From assembly GCA_020059785.1 (NCBI GenBank), contig JAGVBL010000227.1, positions 1-16,947 on the forward strand: DNA of 16,947 bases, in the 5' to 3' direction. Shown piece after piece: positions 7,820 through 13,862 of the stretch. How positions within the stretch are numbered: position 1 is the first letter of the stretch; every line of letters begins with the position of its first letter. The notes beneath the pieces are model-generated. The model was given only the letters and a program-made list of their open reading frames with translations. It was not told the origin of the DNA and did not search any database. This DNA is from Ignavibacteriales bacterium. Lineage in GTDB: Bacteria > Bacteroidota > Ignavibacteria > Ignavibacteriales > Melioribacteraceae. The position numbers were made by a program, and so were the translations under genes.

Positions 7820-8625
7820 CAAGAAAGTTAGTTATTATAATATTATTATTAATGACTGTTAAACTCTCCGCACAGGAAGTTACTTACAATCAGGTTAAAG
7901 CCGAATACGAAGCATTTGAGTATGAAAAAGTAATTCAGTTATCGAACTCATTGATCAAACAAGGTGGTGTTTCCGATTCGCTTAAAATCGATGTATATCA
8001 GATGAGGGTTGTTGCGTTTTATTCTTTGGGTAACGAGTTATCTACACAAAGCAGTTTTAGAGAGATATTAAAAATCAACAAAAACTATTCGCCGGATCCT
8101 TCCAAAATTTCTCCACGTTTGATAACGATTTTTCAAACCGTTAAAGAGGATTACTTAAAATCATTAGCTCAGGAAACTATCAAAAGAGATTCTACCGGTC
8201 AAACTGAAAAAGTTTTTGTCCCTTCTCAATTTAAAAGTTCGGCGCTAAAAAACATTTTTGTTCCGGGATGGGGGCAGATATCAAACGGATATTCAACCAA
8301 AGGTTATATGCTCTCCACAGCATCATCTATAAATCTGGCAGCAATGATCTATTTTATTTTCGATACGAAGAAGAAAGAAAATGATTACTTAAAAGAGATT
8401 AATAAAAATCTTATAGGGTACAGATACGATTCATTTAACAAATCCTATAAAATTAGAAATACACTCATTGCCTCTTACATTATTATATGGCTTTACAGTC
8501 AAATCGATTTACATCTATTAAGTAACGGCGCAGAAGATATTAGAAATTCCGGCGCTAATGAAATTACTTATAGAGGAACAAACCAGGAATTTCTATTAAG
8601 CTGGAGAATACCGTTCTCGCTTTAA
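7816..8625 (+). CDS. DUF5683-like envelope protein with signal peptide and PGWGQ motif
   Basis: The start overlaps the preceding stop by 4 nt (ATGA), typical of translational coupling. The 269 residues begin with a signal peptide (likely cut after Ala19, 'KLSA|QEV'). A helical TPR-like region follows (about 25-115; 'YEKVIQLSNSLIKQGG', 'FREILKINKNYSPDP'). Next comes the conserved 'ALKNIFVPGWGQISNGYSTKGY' block (PGWGQ at 150-154), then hydrophobic segments at about 165-183 and 217-231. The PGWGQ/KGY block is characteristic of a membrane family often labelled DUF5683 in Bacteroidota; its function is unknown. The order (periplasmic TPR-like part, then membrane segments) suggests an inner-membrane protein with a periplasmic N-terminal domain. 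As the last gene of the operon it probably works with the lipoprotein, the PEGA kinase and the Kelch protein at the envelope. Confidence 0.72.
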   Translation: MTRKLVIIILLLMTVKLSAQEVTYNQVKAEYEAFEYEKVIQLSNSLIKQGGVSDSLKIDVYQMRVVAFYSLGNELSTQSSFREILKINKNYSPDPSKISPRLITIFQTVKEDYLKSLAQETIKRDSTGQTEKVFVPSQFKSSALKNIFVPGWGQISNGYSTKGYMLSTASSINLAAMIYFIFDTKKKENDYLKEINKNLIGYRYDSFNKSYKIRNTLIASYIIIWLYSQIDLHLLSNGAEDIRNSGANEITYRGTNQEFLLSWRIPFSL

Positions 8626-8629
8626 TGGT

Positions 8630-8662
8630 CGAATATTTTTCACGTTCAGCGAAAAAAATTCG
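8630..8662. repeat. 12-bp inverted repeat, candidate activator-binding site or 3' hairpin
   Basis: CGAATATTTTTC (8630-8641) and GAAAAAAATTCG (8651-8662) are inverted copies with one mismatch, separated by 9 nt. The repeat starts 5 nt after the stop of the operon's last gene and ends about 97 bp before the -24 element of the sigma-54 promoter. That is the usual distance for an enhancer bound by a sigma-54 activator. It could instead be a hairpin protecting the operon's 3' end; no T-run follows, so it is not a standard terminator. Confidence 0.5.
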
Positions 8663-8758
8663 TATTGAATTAGACTTTACTTTTTTGAACAACCATCATT
8701 AACGCCCTTTTCAATTATTTTTCAAAGGTTCCAGTATAAATCCGCATCGGAAATTTAA

Positions 8759-8774
8759 TGGCATTTTAATTGCC
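8759..8774 (+). promoter_or_regulatory. Sigma-54 (-24/-12) promoter
   Basis: TGGCATTTTAATTGCC matches the consensus TGGCAC-N5-TTGC[AT] at all core positions. GG (8760-8761) and GC (8772-8773) are exactly 10 nt apart, with TGGCA and TTGC intact; only the sixth base (T for C) and the last differ. If C8773 is -12, transcription starts near 8785-8786. The element is in a gene-free gap in a window that encodes two sigma-54 activators. Its immediate output is a short stretch ending at the terminator at 8817-8858. With read-through it would also serve the STAS gene at 9016. Confidence 0.65.
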
Positions 8775-8785
8775 CCGTTTTAATT

Positions 8786-8858
8786 ACACACACGCTACAA
8801 ATTAGTCCTTAAGGTTGGCGAAGGGAAGCAAAGTTTATCACTCCTTCGCCTTTTTTTT
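8786..8858 (+). ncRNA. Candidate sigma-54-dependent small RNA (about 70 nt)
   Basis: The stretch runs from the start site predicted by the -24/-12 element to the end of the T-run of an intrinsic terminator. It has no start codon with a meaningful frame. It contains an unstructured 5' part (ACACACACGCTACAAATTAG), a CCTTAAGG palindrome (8807-8814), and the terminator stem. A short leader with conditional termination ahead of the STAS gene is the main alternative. No known RNA family is recognised. Confidence 0.4.
8817..8858 (+). terminator. Intrinsic terminator: GGCGAAGG/CCTTCGCC stem and T8
   Basis: GGCGAAGG (8817-8824) pairs perfectly with CCTTCGCC (8843-8850) around an 18-nt loop, and eight T residues follow at once (8851-8858). 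The stem is GC-rich compared with its surroundings. It is 190 nt past the last operon stop, so it may end that transcript, but it fits a short transcript from the sigma-54 promoter better. The reverse strand has no T-run, so it acts rightward only. Confidence 0.75.
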
Positions 8859-8891
8859 AACTTATCGTTATCAATTTATTTTTAATCGAAC

Positions 8892-8920
8892 AGCAAAATT
8901 TTGTAGAACCCAATTTTGCT
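8892..8920. repeat. AT-rich inverted repeat upstream of the STAS gene
   Basis: AGCAAAATT (8892-8900) and AATTTTGCT (8912-8920) are perfect 9-bp inverted arms with an 11-nt spacer. The left arm lies within GCAAAATTTTG, the same 11-mer found in the palindrome at 2371-2384. No T-run follows. It may be an operator site shared by the two promoters, or a leader hairpin about 95 nt before the STAS start. Confidence 0.4.
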
Positions 8921-9015
8921 ACTTGAATGTTAGGATTCCTTCTTTGTTTTTAATTAAACCAATAATTCATATATTGAACCCTCGAAATTGAAACCAACTT
9001 GCATCAAAGAGAAAT

Positions 9016-9390
9016 ATGGAATTTAAGTCGGAAAAATTTAGTGATGTAATGGTTATACATGTGTTTTTAACCAGAGCTACCCTGTCCAAAGCGGTCACTT
9101 TTAAGGATTATGTCTCCGATACAATAACCAACGGGGCGCATAAAATTATTATTGACCTTAGTATCTGCGAGTATATTGATTCTACTTTTTTAGGGGCAAT
9201 GGTCGCAATGTTGAAAAAGGTTAATGCATTGAACGGGGATTTGAGACTTGTTTACAATAAAGAAGTTCCATCTTTGCTTTTTGTACTCACAAGAATGGAT
9301 AAAGTATTCAAAACATTTACATCGCTTGATGATGCTCTTGCAAGTTTTAATGTTTCCGGCAATAAACCCCCGGCGTTAAACTGGAAGTAA
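9016..9390 (+). CDS. STAS-domain anti-anti-sigma factor (SpoIIAA/RsbV-like)
   Basis: This 124-residue cytoplasmic protein is a single STAS domain, close to the usual 100-120 residues. The core strand and helix start 'KIIIDLSICEYIDSTFLGAM' includes the phosphorylation site in D55-S56-T57-F-L-G; S56 or T57 is the likely acceptor by comparison with SpoIIAA and RsbV. Unphosphorylated STAS proteins of this type bind an anti-sigma kinase and free its sigma factor, and phosphorylation by that kinase reverses this. A short tail (ending 'NKPPALNWK') extends past the domain. No anti-sigma kinase or sigma factor lies in the window. The protein is clearly related to the STAS protein at 15255-15596, with the acceptor at the same residue number. 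An 'AAAGAG' before ATG 9016 may be the ribosome site. It is preceded by the regulatory gap and converges on trhP with a 1-nt gap. Confidence 0.88.
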   Translation: MEFKSEKFSDVMVIHVFLTRATLSKAVTFKDYVSDTITNGAHKIIIDLSICEYIDSTFLGAMVAMLKKVNALNGDLRLVYNKEVPSLLFVLTRMDKVFKTFTSLDDALASFNVSGNKPPALNWK

Positions 9391-9391
9391 T

Positions 9392-10615
9392 TTATCCCGC
9401 CACATTTACTACCTTATATACTTTATCAAACTCGCGAACACGATCTATACAACCAATTGTAATATCATCGCCTTTAACCGCCTCGGATACAATTGATTCT
9501 CCCCGCATAATTTCTCTTACGTTTAATTCAATTGTTCCGGTTGTATTTCCGATAATATAAATTGAATCCCCCGAAGAAATCATATCGGCTTCAATTTTAA
9601 TCTGAGCCACTTTACTCTTTTTATAATAGTTTACAATTTTTCCCACATAGACCTTTCTTGTTGTTGCAATACTTCCGTAAGTACCCGCGTAACTTTCTGA
9701 ACCGGGAACACCAAAATAAAACCCCGGAGAAAATCCTCTATTATAAACCTTCTCAAGCTCTATTAAATAATTCTCTTTTTTCTCTTTTGTAAGGGACCCT
9801 TCAAAATAATTATCGATCGCACTTTTATAGACAGATACAGTTTTGGCAATATACTCTGGACTTCTCTTTCTGCCCTCAATTTTAAATGCATCAATTCCGG
9901 CTTCAATCAGCTTGTCAATAAATTCAATAGTACAAAGATCTTTCGGAGAAAGAATGTAATCTTCTCCAACAATAATCATTGAATAATTGTCGTCTTTATC
10001 AATTATCTCGTATTCTCTTCTGCATGGTTGTATACACTCTCCGCGGTTAGCGCTTTTACCAAAGGCCTCGTGGCTCATAAAACATCTTCCGCTAACAGCA
10101 ATACACATTGCGCCGTGTACAAAAGCTTCAACCTGGATGTTGGTTTTGTTTTTGATCTCTATAATTTTTTCAAGCGTGCATTCACGAGCCAGCACAATTC
10201 TTTTAGCTCCCAAACTTTCGTAATACTTTGCCGCTTGTGAATTTGATATGGAAGCTTGTGTACTAATACAGAATGGAATATTGTATTCTTTGCACTTCAT
10301 AATTGCAGAAGGGTCCCAGCAAATAATCATGTCTACGCCGGCATCCCGGGCAGATTTTATAATAAGATCAAGTTCATCAAGCTCATTTTCGAAAACTATG
10401 CTGTTTAGTGTTAGGTGAGTTTCTACATTATTCTTTTTGCATGTTCTAACTATTTCATTGAGATCGGAAAGGTCAAAGTTGTTTGCCTTTGCGCGCATAT
10501 TCAGATTTTTTAGACCAAAGTATATTTCATCCGCACCGGCATTTATTGCCGAGTTTAACATCGTCCAGTCACCGGCCGGAGCCAATAGCCGGGGTTTTTT
10601 AATTACGGTATTCAT
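9392..10615 (-). CDS. trhP: Peptidase U32 family protein, TrhP (YegQ)-like tRNA uridine hydroxylation enzyme
   Basis: The protein has 407 residues, somewhat shorter than E. coli YegQ/TrhP (about 450) and far shorter than RlhA. The N-terminus 'RLLAPAGDWTMLNSAINAGADEIYFG' is the start of the family's TIM-barrel-like domain. The U32 signature E-x-F-x2-G-[AS]-[LIVM]-C-x4-G-x-C-x-[LIVM]-S is matched exactly at Glu163-Ser181. Four cysteines, C171, C178, C194 and C198 (GAMC...GRC...GEC...QPC), are placed as the probable iron-sulfur ligands. 'FKIEGRKRSPEYIAKTVSVY' and a C-terminal beta-domain are also family features. TrhP-type proteins act with prephenate in 5-hydroxyuridine formation at the tRNA wobble position; older annotation as a collagenase/protease is not supported by that work. 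It is the only minus-strand gene here and is divergent from the MFS gene (105-nt gap). Another U32 paralogue could exist elsewhere, so the symbol is moderately firm. Confidence 0.85.
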   Translation of the reverse strand: MNTVIKKPRLLAPAGDWTMLNSAINAGADEIYFGLKNLNMRAKANNFDLSDLNEIVRTCKKNNVETHLTLNSIVFENELDELDLIIKSARDAGVDMIICWDPSAIMKCKEYNIPFCISTQASISNSQAAKYYESLGAKRIVLARECTLEKIIEIKNKTNIQVEAFVHGAMCIAVSGRCFMSHEAFGKSANRGECIQPCRREYEIIDKDDNYSMIIVGEDYILSPKDLCTIEFIDKLIEAGIDAFKIEGRKRSPEYIAKTVSVYKSAIDNYFEGSLTKEKKENYLIELEKVYNRGFSPGFYFGVPGSESYAGTYGSIATTRKVYVGKIVNYYKKSKVAQIKIEADMISSGDSIYIIGNTTGTIELNVREIMRGESIVSEAVKGDDITIGCIDRVREFDKVYKVVNVAG

Positions 10616-10720
10616 TTTATTATCATACAGAATTTTTAATTACTCAATTATAATAAAGCTTTTTGAATTAATGACTAATTATTTTTGCGGAAGCTGATTT
10701 AATAGCTAATTTTAAACACT
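10616..10720. promoter_or_regulatory. Divergent intergenic promoter region for trhP and the MFS gene
   Basis: This 105-nt AT-rich gap must hold the start signals for both diverging genes. A TATAAT-like hexamer occurs on both strands at 10647-10654 (ATTATA/TATAAT overlapping). No convincing -35 partner, sigma-54 element or operator was found, so exact promoters are not assigned. Confidence 0.3.
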
Positions 10721-11845
10721 ATGAATAGAAATATTTTTCTTGCGCTAATTGGAATAGGGATTGGGGGAATAGGATTTGGGTTAATCACCCCCGTAACGGT
10801 AATGCTGTTGGAGAAGAACAGCGCACCCACATGGATTACGGGCACATCTACAATGATTGGTTATGCAAGTATTGTTTTGTTCTCGAGCTATACTGGACGA
10901 TTAATTGAAAAACTTGGCGGTAAAAAAATATTATTGACCGGTTTATTCATCTGGTTTCTGGGCGCGCTTGCTCATGTCTTCTGGTATATATATCCGCTTC
11001 TTTTTCCAATTAAGTTTATTACGGGTATTGGCGGCACATTTATTTTTGTTTCAACAGAAGTAATGATAAACTATTTCAGCGATTCAACTAACCGGGGTAA
11101 AAACATCAGTTTATATGTAGTGCTCCTTTCTGCCGGAGTTGCGGTTGGTACGCTGCTTATATGGACTATCAATATTGCACAATGGATTCCATTTGTTATC
11201 GGTTCATTCATTATGCTTGTTGTGTTGGTTTACGAATTCTTTGTGCTGGAAGATTTCGAAATGAAGATTAATAATGTATTGAACGAAAAGATGCCTATTT
11301 CTAAAATGCCGGTAATTAGTCTGCTCTCCGGAATTATTTATGGCTTGTTTGAATCATCGATTGTTGTTGCTCTACCGATGTATGGTTTAAGGAACATGTT
11401 TACTTCTAATGAGGTGTCTTTCTTTCTAGCGTCTTTTGTAATAGGGGGAATAATTTTATTCTATATCATCGGTCGATTTACCGGACGGATTAATAAATAT
11501 AGTCTTCTCATTTTCATTTCCGGTTTACTGTCAATTTTTTTTCTGTTGCCGATATTTATCTCGCGGTTTGAGTACCTGATAATTCTTTTCTTTATAATGG
11601 GCGGAATTATCCCGGCGTTTTACACAGTTGGACTTAATTATACTGTGGAAAAAGTAGAAAGTAAATTTATTGCCCAGGCAAATGGTTATTACTTAATGAT
11701 GTATGGAATAGGTACTATTGCCGGCCCGCTTTTAGGATCCTTTACTGTAGAGCTAAATAAAAATTATGGTTTCTGGGTCTTTGCATCCGGCTTTTGCTTG
11801 TTGTTTGTAATTTCGTTCCTCAGAAAGTCCGTCCGGTCAATATGA
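10721..11845 (+). CDS. Major facilitator superfamily (MFS) transporter
   Basis: This 374-residue, very hydrophobic protein has about 11-12 membrane helices in two halves, short of the roughly 400 usual for the superfamily but complete at both ends. The loop between helices 2 and 3 carries the MFS motif A-like 'GRLIEKLGGKKILLTG' (about 59-74; pattern G-x-L-x-D/E-x-x-G-x-K/R). A glycine-rich first helix ('GIGIGGIGFGLITP') and the second-half repeat 'GRFTGRINKYSLLIF' support the fold. It should be an inner-membrane secondary transporter, possibly an exporter by general resemblance to YcaD/sugar-efflux-type proteins. The substrate cannot be told from the sequence. It is divergent from trhP and ends 72 nt before the histidine-kinase operon, so co-transcription with that operon is possible but unproven. 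Confidence 0.85.
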   Translation: MNRNIFLALIGIGIGGIGFGLITPVTVMLLEKNSAPTWITGTSTMIGYASIVLFSSYTGRLIEKLGGKKILLTGLFIWFLGALAHVFWYIYPLLFPIKFITGIGGTFIFVSTEVMINYFSDSTNRGKNISLYVVLLSAGVAVGTLLIWTINIAQWIPFVIGSFIMLVVLVYEFFVLEDFEMKINNVLNEKMPISKMPVISLLSGIIYGLFESSIVVALPMYGLRNMFTSNEVSFFLASFVIGGIILFYIIGRFTGRINKYSLLIFISGLLSIFFLLPIFISRFEYLIILFFIMGGIIPAFYTVGLNYTVEKVESKFIAQANGYYLMMYGIGTIAGPLLGSFTVELNKNYGFWVFASGFCLLFVISFLRKSVRSI

Positions 11846-11917
11846 ACTTGCTTATATTATTACTCAAATGATTTTATTATTTTGAGATTGGTTTTATTAT
11901 AACTATGAAAATCCCTT

Positions 11918-13849
11918 ATGAACCATAAACTAGATAAAATTCTTGAAGAAATTCACATAATTAGCGAATGCGACGCGGGATATATCTTAAAAACAGAAAA
12001 AAAAGTCTTCTCTATTCTAGCATCATTTGGATTGAATAATTTAGCGGATACCGATCTTTCCGAGATTAACAAACTGATCTCTATTAAGAACACAAATCTG
12101 AGAGAAATTTACAAATCGAAACCCTTTAGCACTATTAGTAAACAATACAACCTGGTTGCTCTTTATAGGGAAAAAATCTTTGAACAGAGAAATACAAACT
12201 ATTACCTTGTATTGTTTGGCAAGAAGAAACTTCTGGATGCAAAAAAACTATTTACTTTACTTAGTACCAATATCAATATTCTCAAGAACGAATTTCTGAA
12301 TCCGGATAGAAGTAATGAATTGACAATAGAAAATTTATACTATGAAGCATTAGCAACAATACCGACGGTTATTTTTTCTACCAATGCCGACGGAACCGAA
12401 TATTATTTTATTACAGACTCAGTAAGAAATCTTTTCGGTTATTCGCCACAGGAAATATATGACAACAAGCTTTTAATATTACGCTCAATAGACGAAGATC
12501 ATTTTCACAAATTCCGGGGATTTGCAGAGAAATTGAGAACGGGTGAAGTCAGCTCGGTTGAGTATCGTATGAAAGACCGCTTCGGTAAAGATCACTGGGT
12601 AAGACATTCGGGAATTCCGATTATTCGTGAAGGAAAAGTTCTGCGCGTAGTTGGAATGATTAATGAAATTTCAGAAGAGAAAATAACTCAGCTCAAACTC
12701 GAAAGCTCCGAAGAAAAATTTAGAATGCTTATTGATACAGCAGATGATCTTATCTTCATACTAAATGGATTTGGATATTTCAGTCTCGTAAATAAAAACG
12801 GGGCAACTGCGCTTGGTTATGTGCCGGAAGAAATGATCGGTAAACATTTTCTGGAGTTCATTTACAAAGAGGACGAACCTAAAATTGCTGAAGCTTTCTC
12901 CAGAATACTTAGTTCAAATGAAGTAACCACTTTTGAGGCGGTCTTTTTAGACCGTTTTGATAAAGGTGTTACTTTCGAGATTCACGCAAAACCAATGATT
13001 AGCGAAGGCGAAGTTTCTGGAATGATTAGTATTGGAAGGAATATTACTAACCGGAAACTTGATGAACAGAAGATACGGGACTTAAACGCAAAACTTGTTG
13101 AAGCCAACAGAATAATTTCCATTGAAAGGGAAAGAGCGCGCCATAAAATTAATGTTCTGGAAGAATTGAATAAATTGAAAAGCGAATTTATTTCGAACAT
13201 ATCTCATGAATTAAGAACGCCGCTGGCTTCAATTGTTGGCTTTGCAGAAACAATTCTCTCGGATCCCGATTTGCCTAAAGAAACCTCAAAAGAATTTAAT
13301 GAAATAATTCTTAGTGAGGGTAAGCGTCTTGCTCAATTAATTAACGATGTGCTGGATTTTTCAAAATTGGAATCGGGTGAGGAAGAACTTAAAAAGGAAA
13401 ACGTAAACATAAACGAAGTTCTTTCTGAAGTGCTTGATCTGTTTACAAAACAGATTATCGAAAAGGAACTTCACCTCTCTAAAGAGTTGCCGGAAAATGA
13501 AATAAACATTATTGCAGACCGCACAAGAATTTCACAGGTGTTTTTTAATTTAATTTCCAATTCAGTTAAATTTACAAACAAGGGCGGACGAATATTTATT
13601 ATTCTTGTAGACCATGGTAAAGAAATAGAATTAACGATAACTGATACGGGCATTGGAATTCCGGCAAAGGATATTCCTAAGTTATTTCAGAAGTTTAGTA
13701 AAATTCAAAGACCGGGCGCTCCGCTGATGGGAGCCGGTTTCGGTCTTGTAACGGTTAAACAAATCGTTGAACTTCACAAAGGCGTTATTAGAGTTAAAAG
13801 TGAAGAAGATAAAGGTTCAACTTTTATTGTTCGGCTACCCAAACAGTAA
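11918..13849 (+). CDS. Soluble PAS-PAS sensor histidine kinase
   Basis: The protein has 643 residues and no membrane segment, so it is a cytoplasmic sensor. Residues 1-130 form a compact region that may be a divergent GAF domain. Two PAS domains follow (about 145-260, 'GTEYYFITDSVRNLFGYSPQEIY', and 265-385, 'DDLIFILNGFGYFSLVN'), then a coiled-coil signalling helix (about 385-425). The HisKA domain has the phospho-accepting His430 in 'ISHELRTPLASIVGF'. The HATPase domain has an N-box 'FFNLISNSVKFT' (about 540-555), G1 'DTGIGIP' (about 574) and G2 'GAGFGLVTV' (about 605). It should phosphorylate the NtrC-type regulator 13 nt downstream, and perhaps the receiver-phosphatase at the operon's end. 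The ligand of the PAS domains (redox, small molecule or heme) is not readable. No Shine-Dalgarno sequence is visible at ATG 11918; a 7-codon frame (11905-11928) overlaps its start. Confidence 0.92.
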   Translation: MNHKLDKILEEIHIISECDAGYILKTEKKVFSILASFGLNNLADTDLSEINKLISIKNTNLREIYKSKPFSTISKQYNLVALYREKIFEQRNTNYYLVLFGKKKLLDAKKLFTLLSTNINILKNEFLNPDRSNELTIENLYYEALATIPTVIFSTNADGTEYYFITDSVRNLFGYSPQEIYDNKLLILRSIDEDHFHKFRGFAEKLRTGEVSSVEYRMKDRFGKDHWVRHSGIPIIREGKVLRVVGMINEISEEKITQLKLESSEEKFRMLIDTADDLIFILNGFGYFSLVNKNGATALGYVPEEMIGKHFLEFIYKEDEPKIAEAFSRILSSNEVTTFEAVFLDRFDKGVTFEIHAKPMISEGEVSGMISIGRNITNRKLDEQKIRDLNAKLVEANRIISIERERARHKINVLEELNKLKSEFISNISHELRTPLASIVGFAETILSDPDLPKETSKEFNEIILSEGKRLAQLINDVLDFSKLESGEEELKKENVNINEVLSEVLDLFTKQIIEKELHLSKELPENEINIIADRTRISQVFFNLISNSVKFTNKGGRIFIILVDHGKEIELTITDTGIGIPAKDIPKLFQKFSKIQRPGAPLMGAGFGLVTVKQIVELHKGVIRVKSEEDKGSTFIVRLPKQ

Positions 13850-13862
13850 CTAAAGAGGTCAA

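Larger units (their letters stand above)
8626..9015. other. 390-nt gene-free intergenic region with several regulatory elements
   Basis: No credible coding frame is seen on either strand. In order it contains a 12-bp inverted repeat (8630-8662), a sigma-54 promoter match (8759-8774), a possible short RNA ending in an intrinsic terminator (8817-8858), and an AT-rich hairpin (8892-8920). An AT-rich stretch follows before the STAS start, with a weak TTTG...TATATTG promoter-like pair (8943-8946 and 8970-8976) whose 23-nt spacing is longer than usual. The individual elements are listed separately. Confidence 0.7.

Noticed and set aside
8630..8662. Inverted repeat as an intrinsic terminator of the kinase operon
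   Set aside because: The stem is AT-rich and is followed by TATTGAATTAG, not a T-tract; kept only as a possible operator or 3' hairpin.
10437..10697. Rightward 86-codon frame opposite the start of trhP
   Set aside because: It is antisense to the well-supported trhP N-terminus, has no recognisable domain and no ribosome site.
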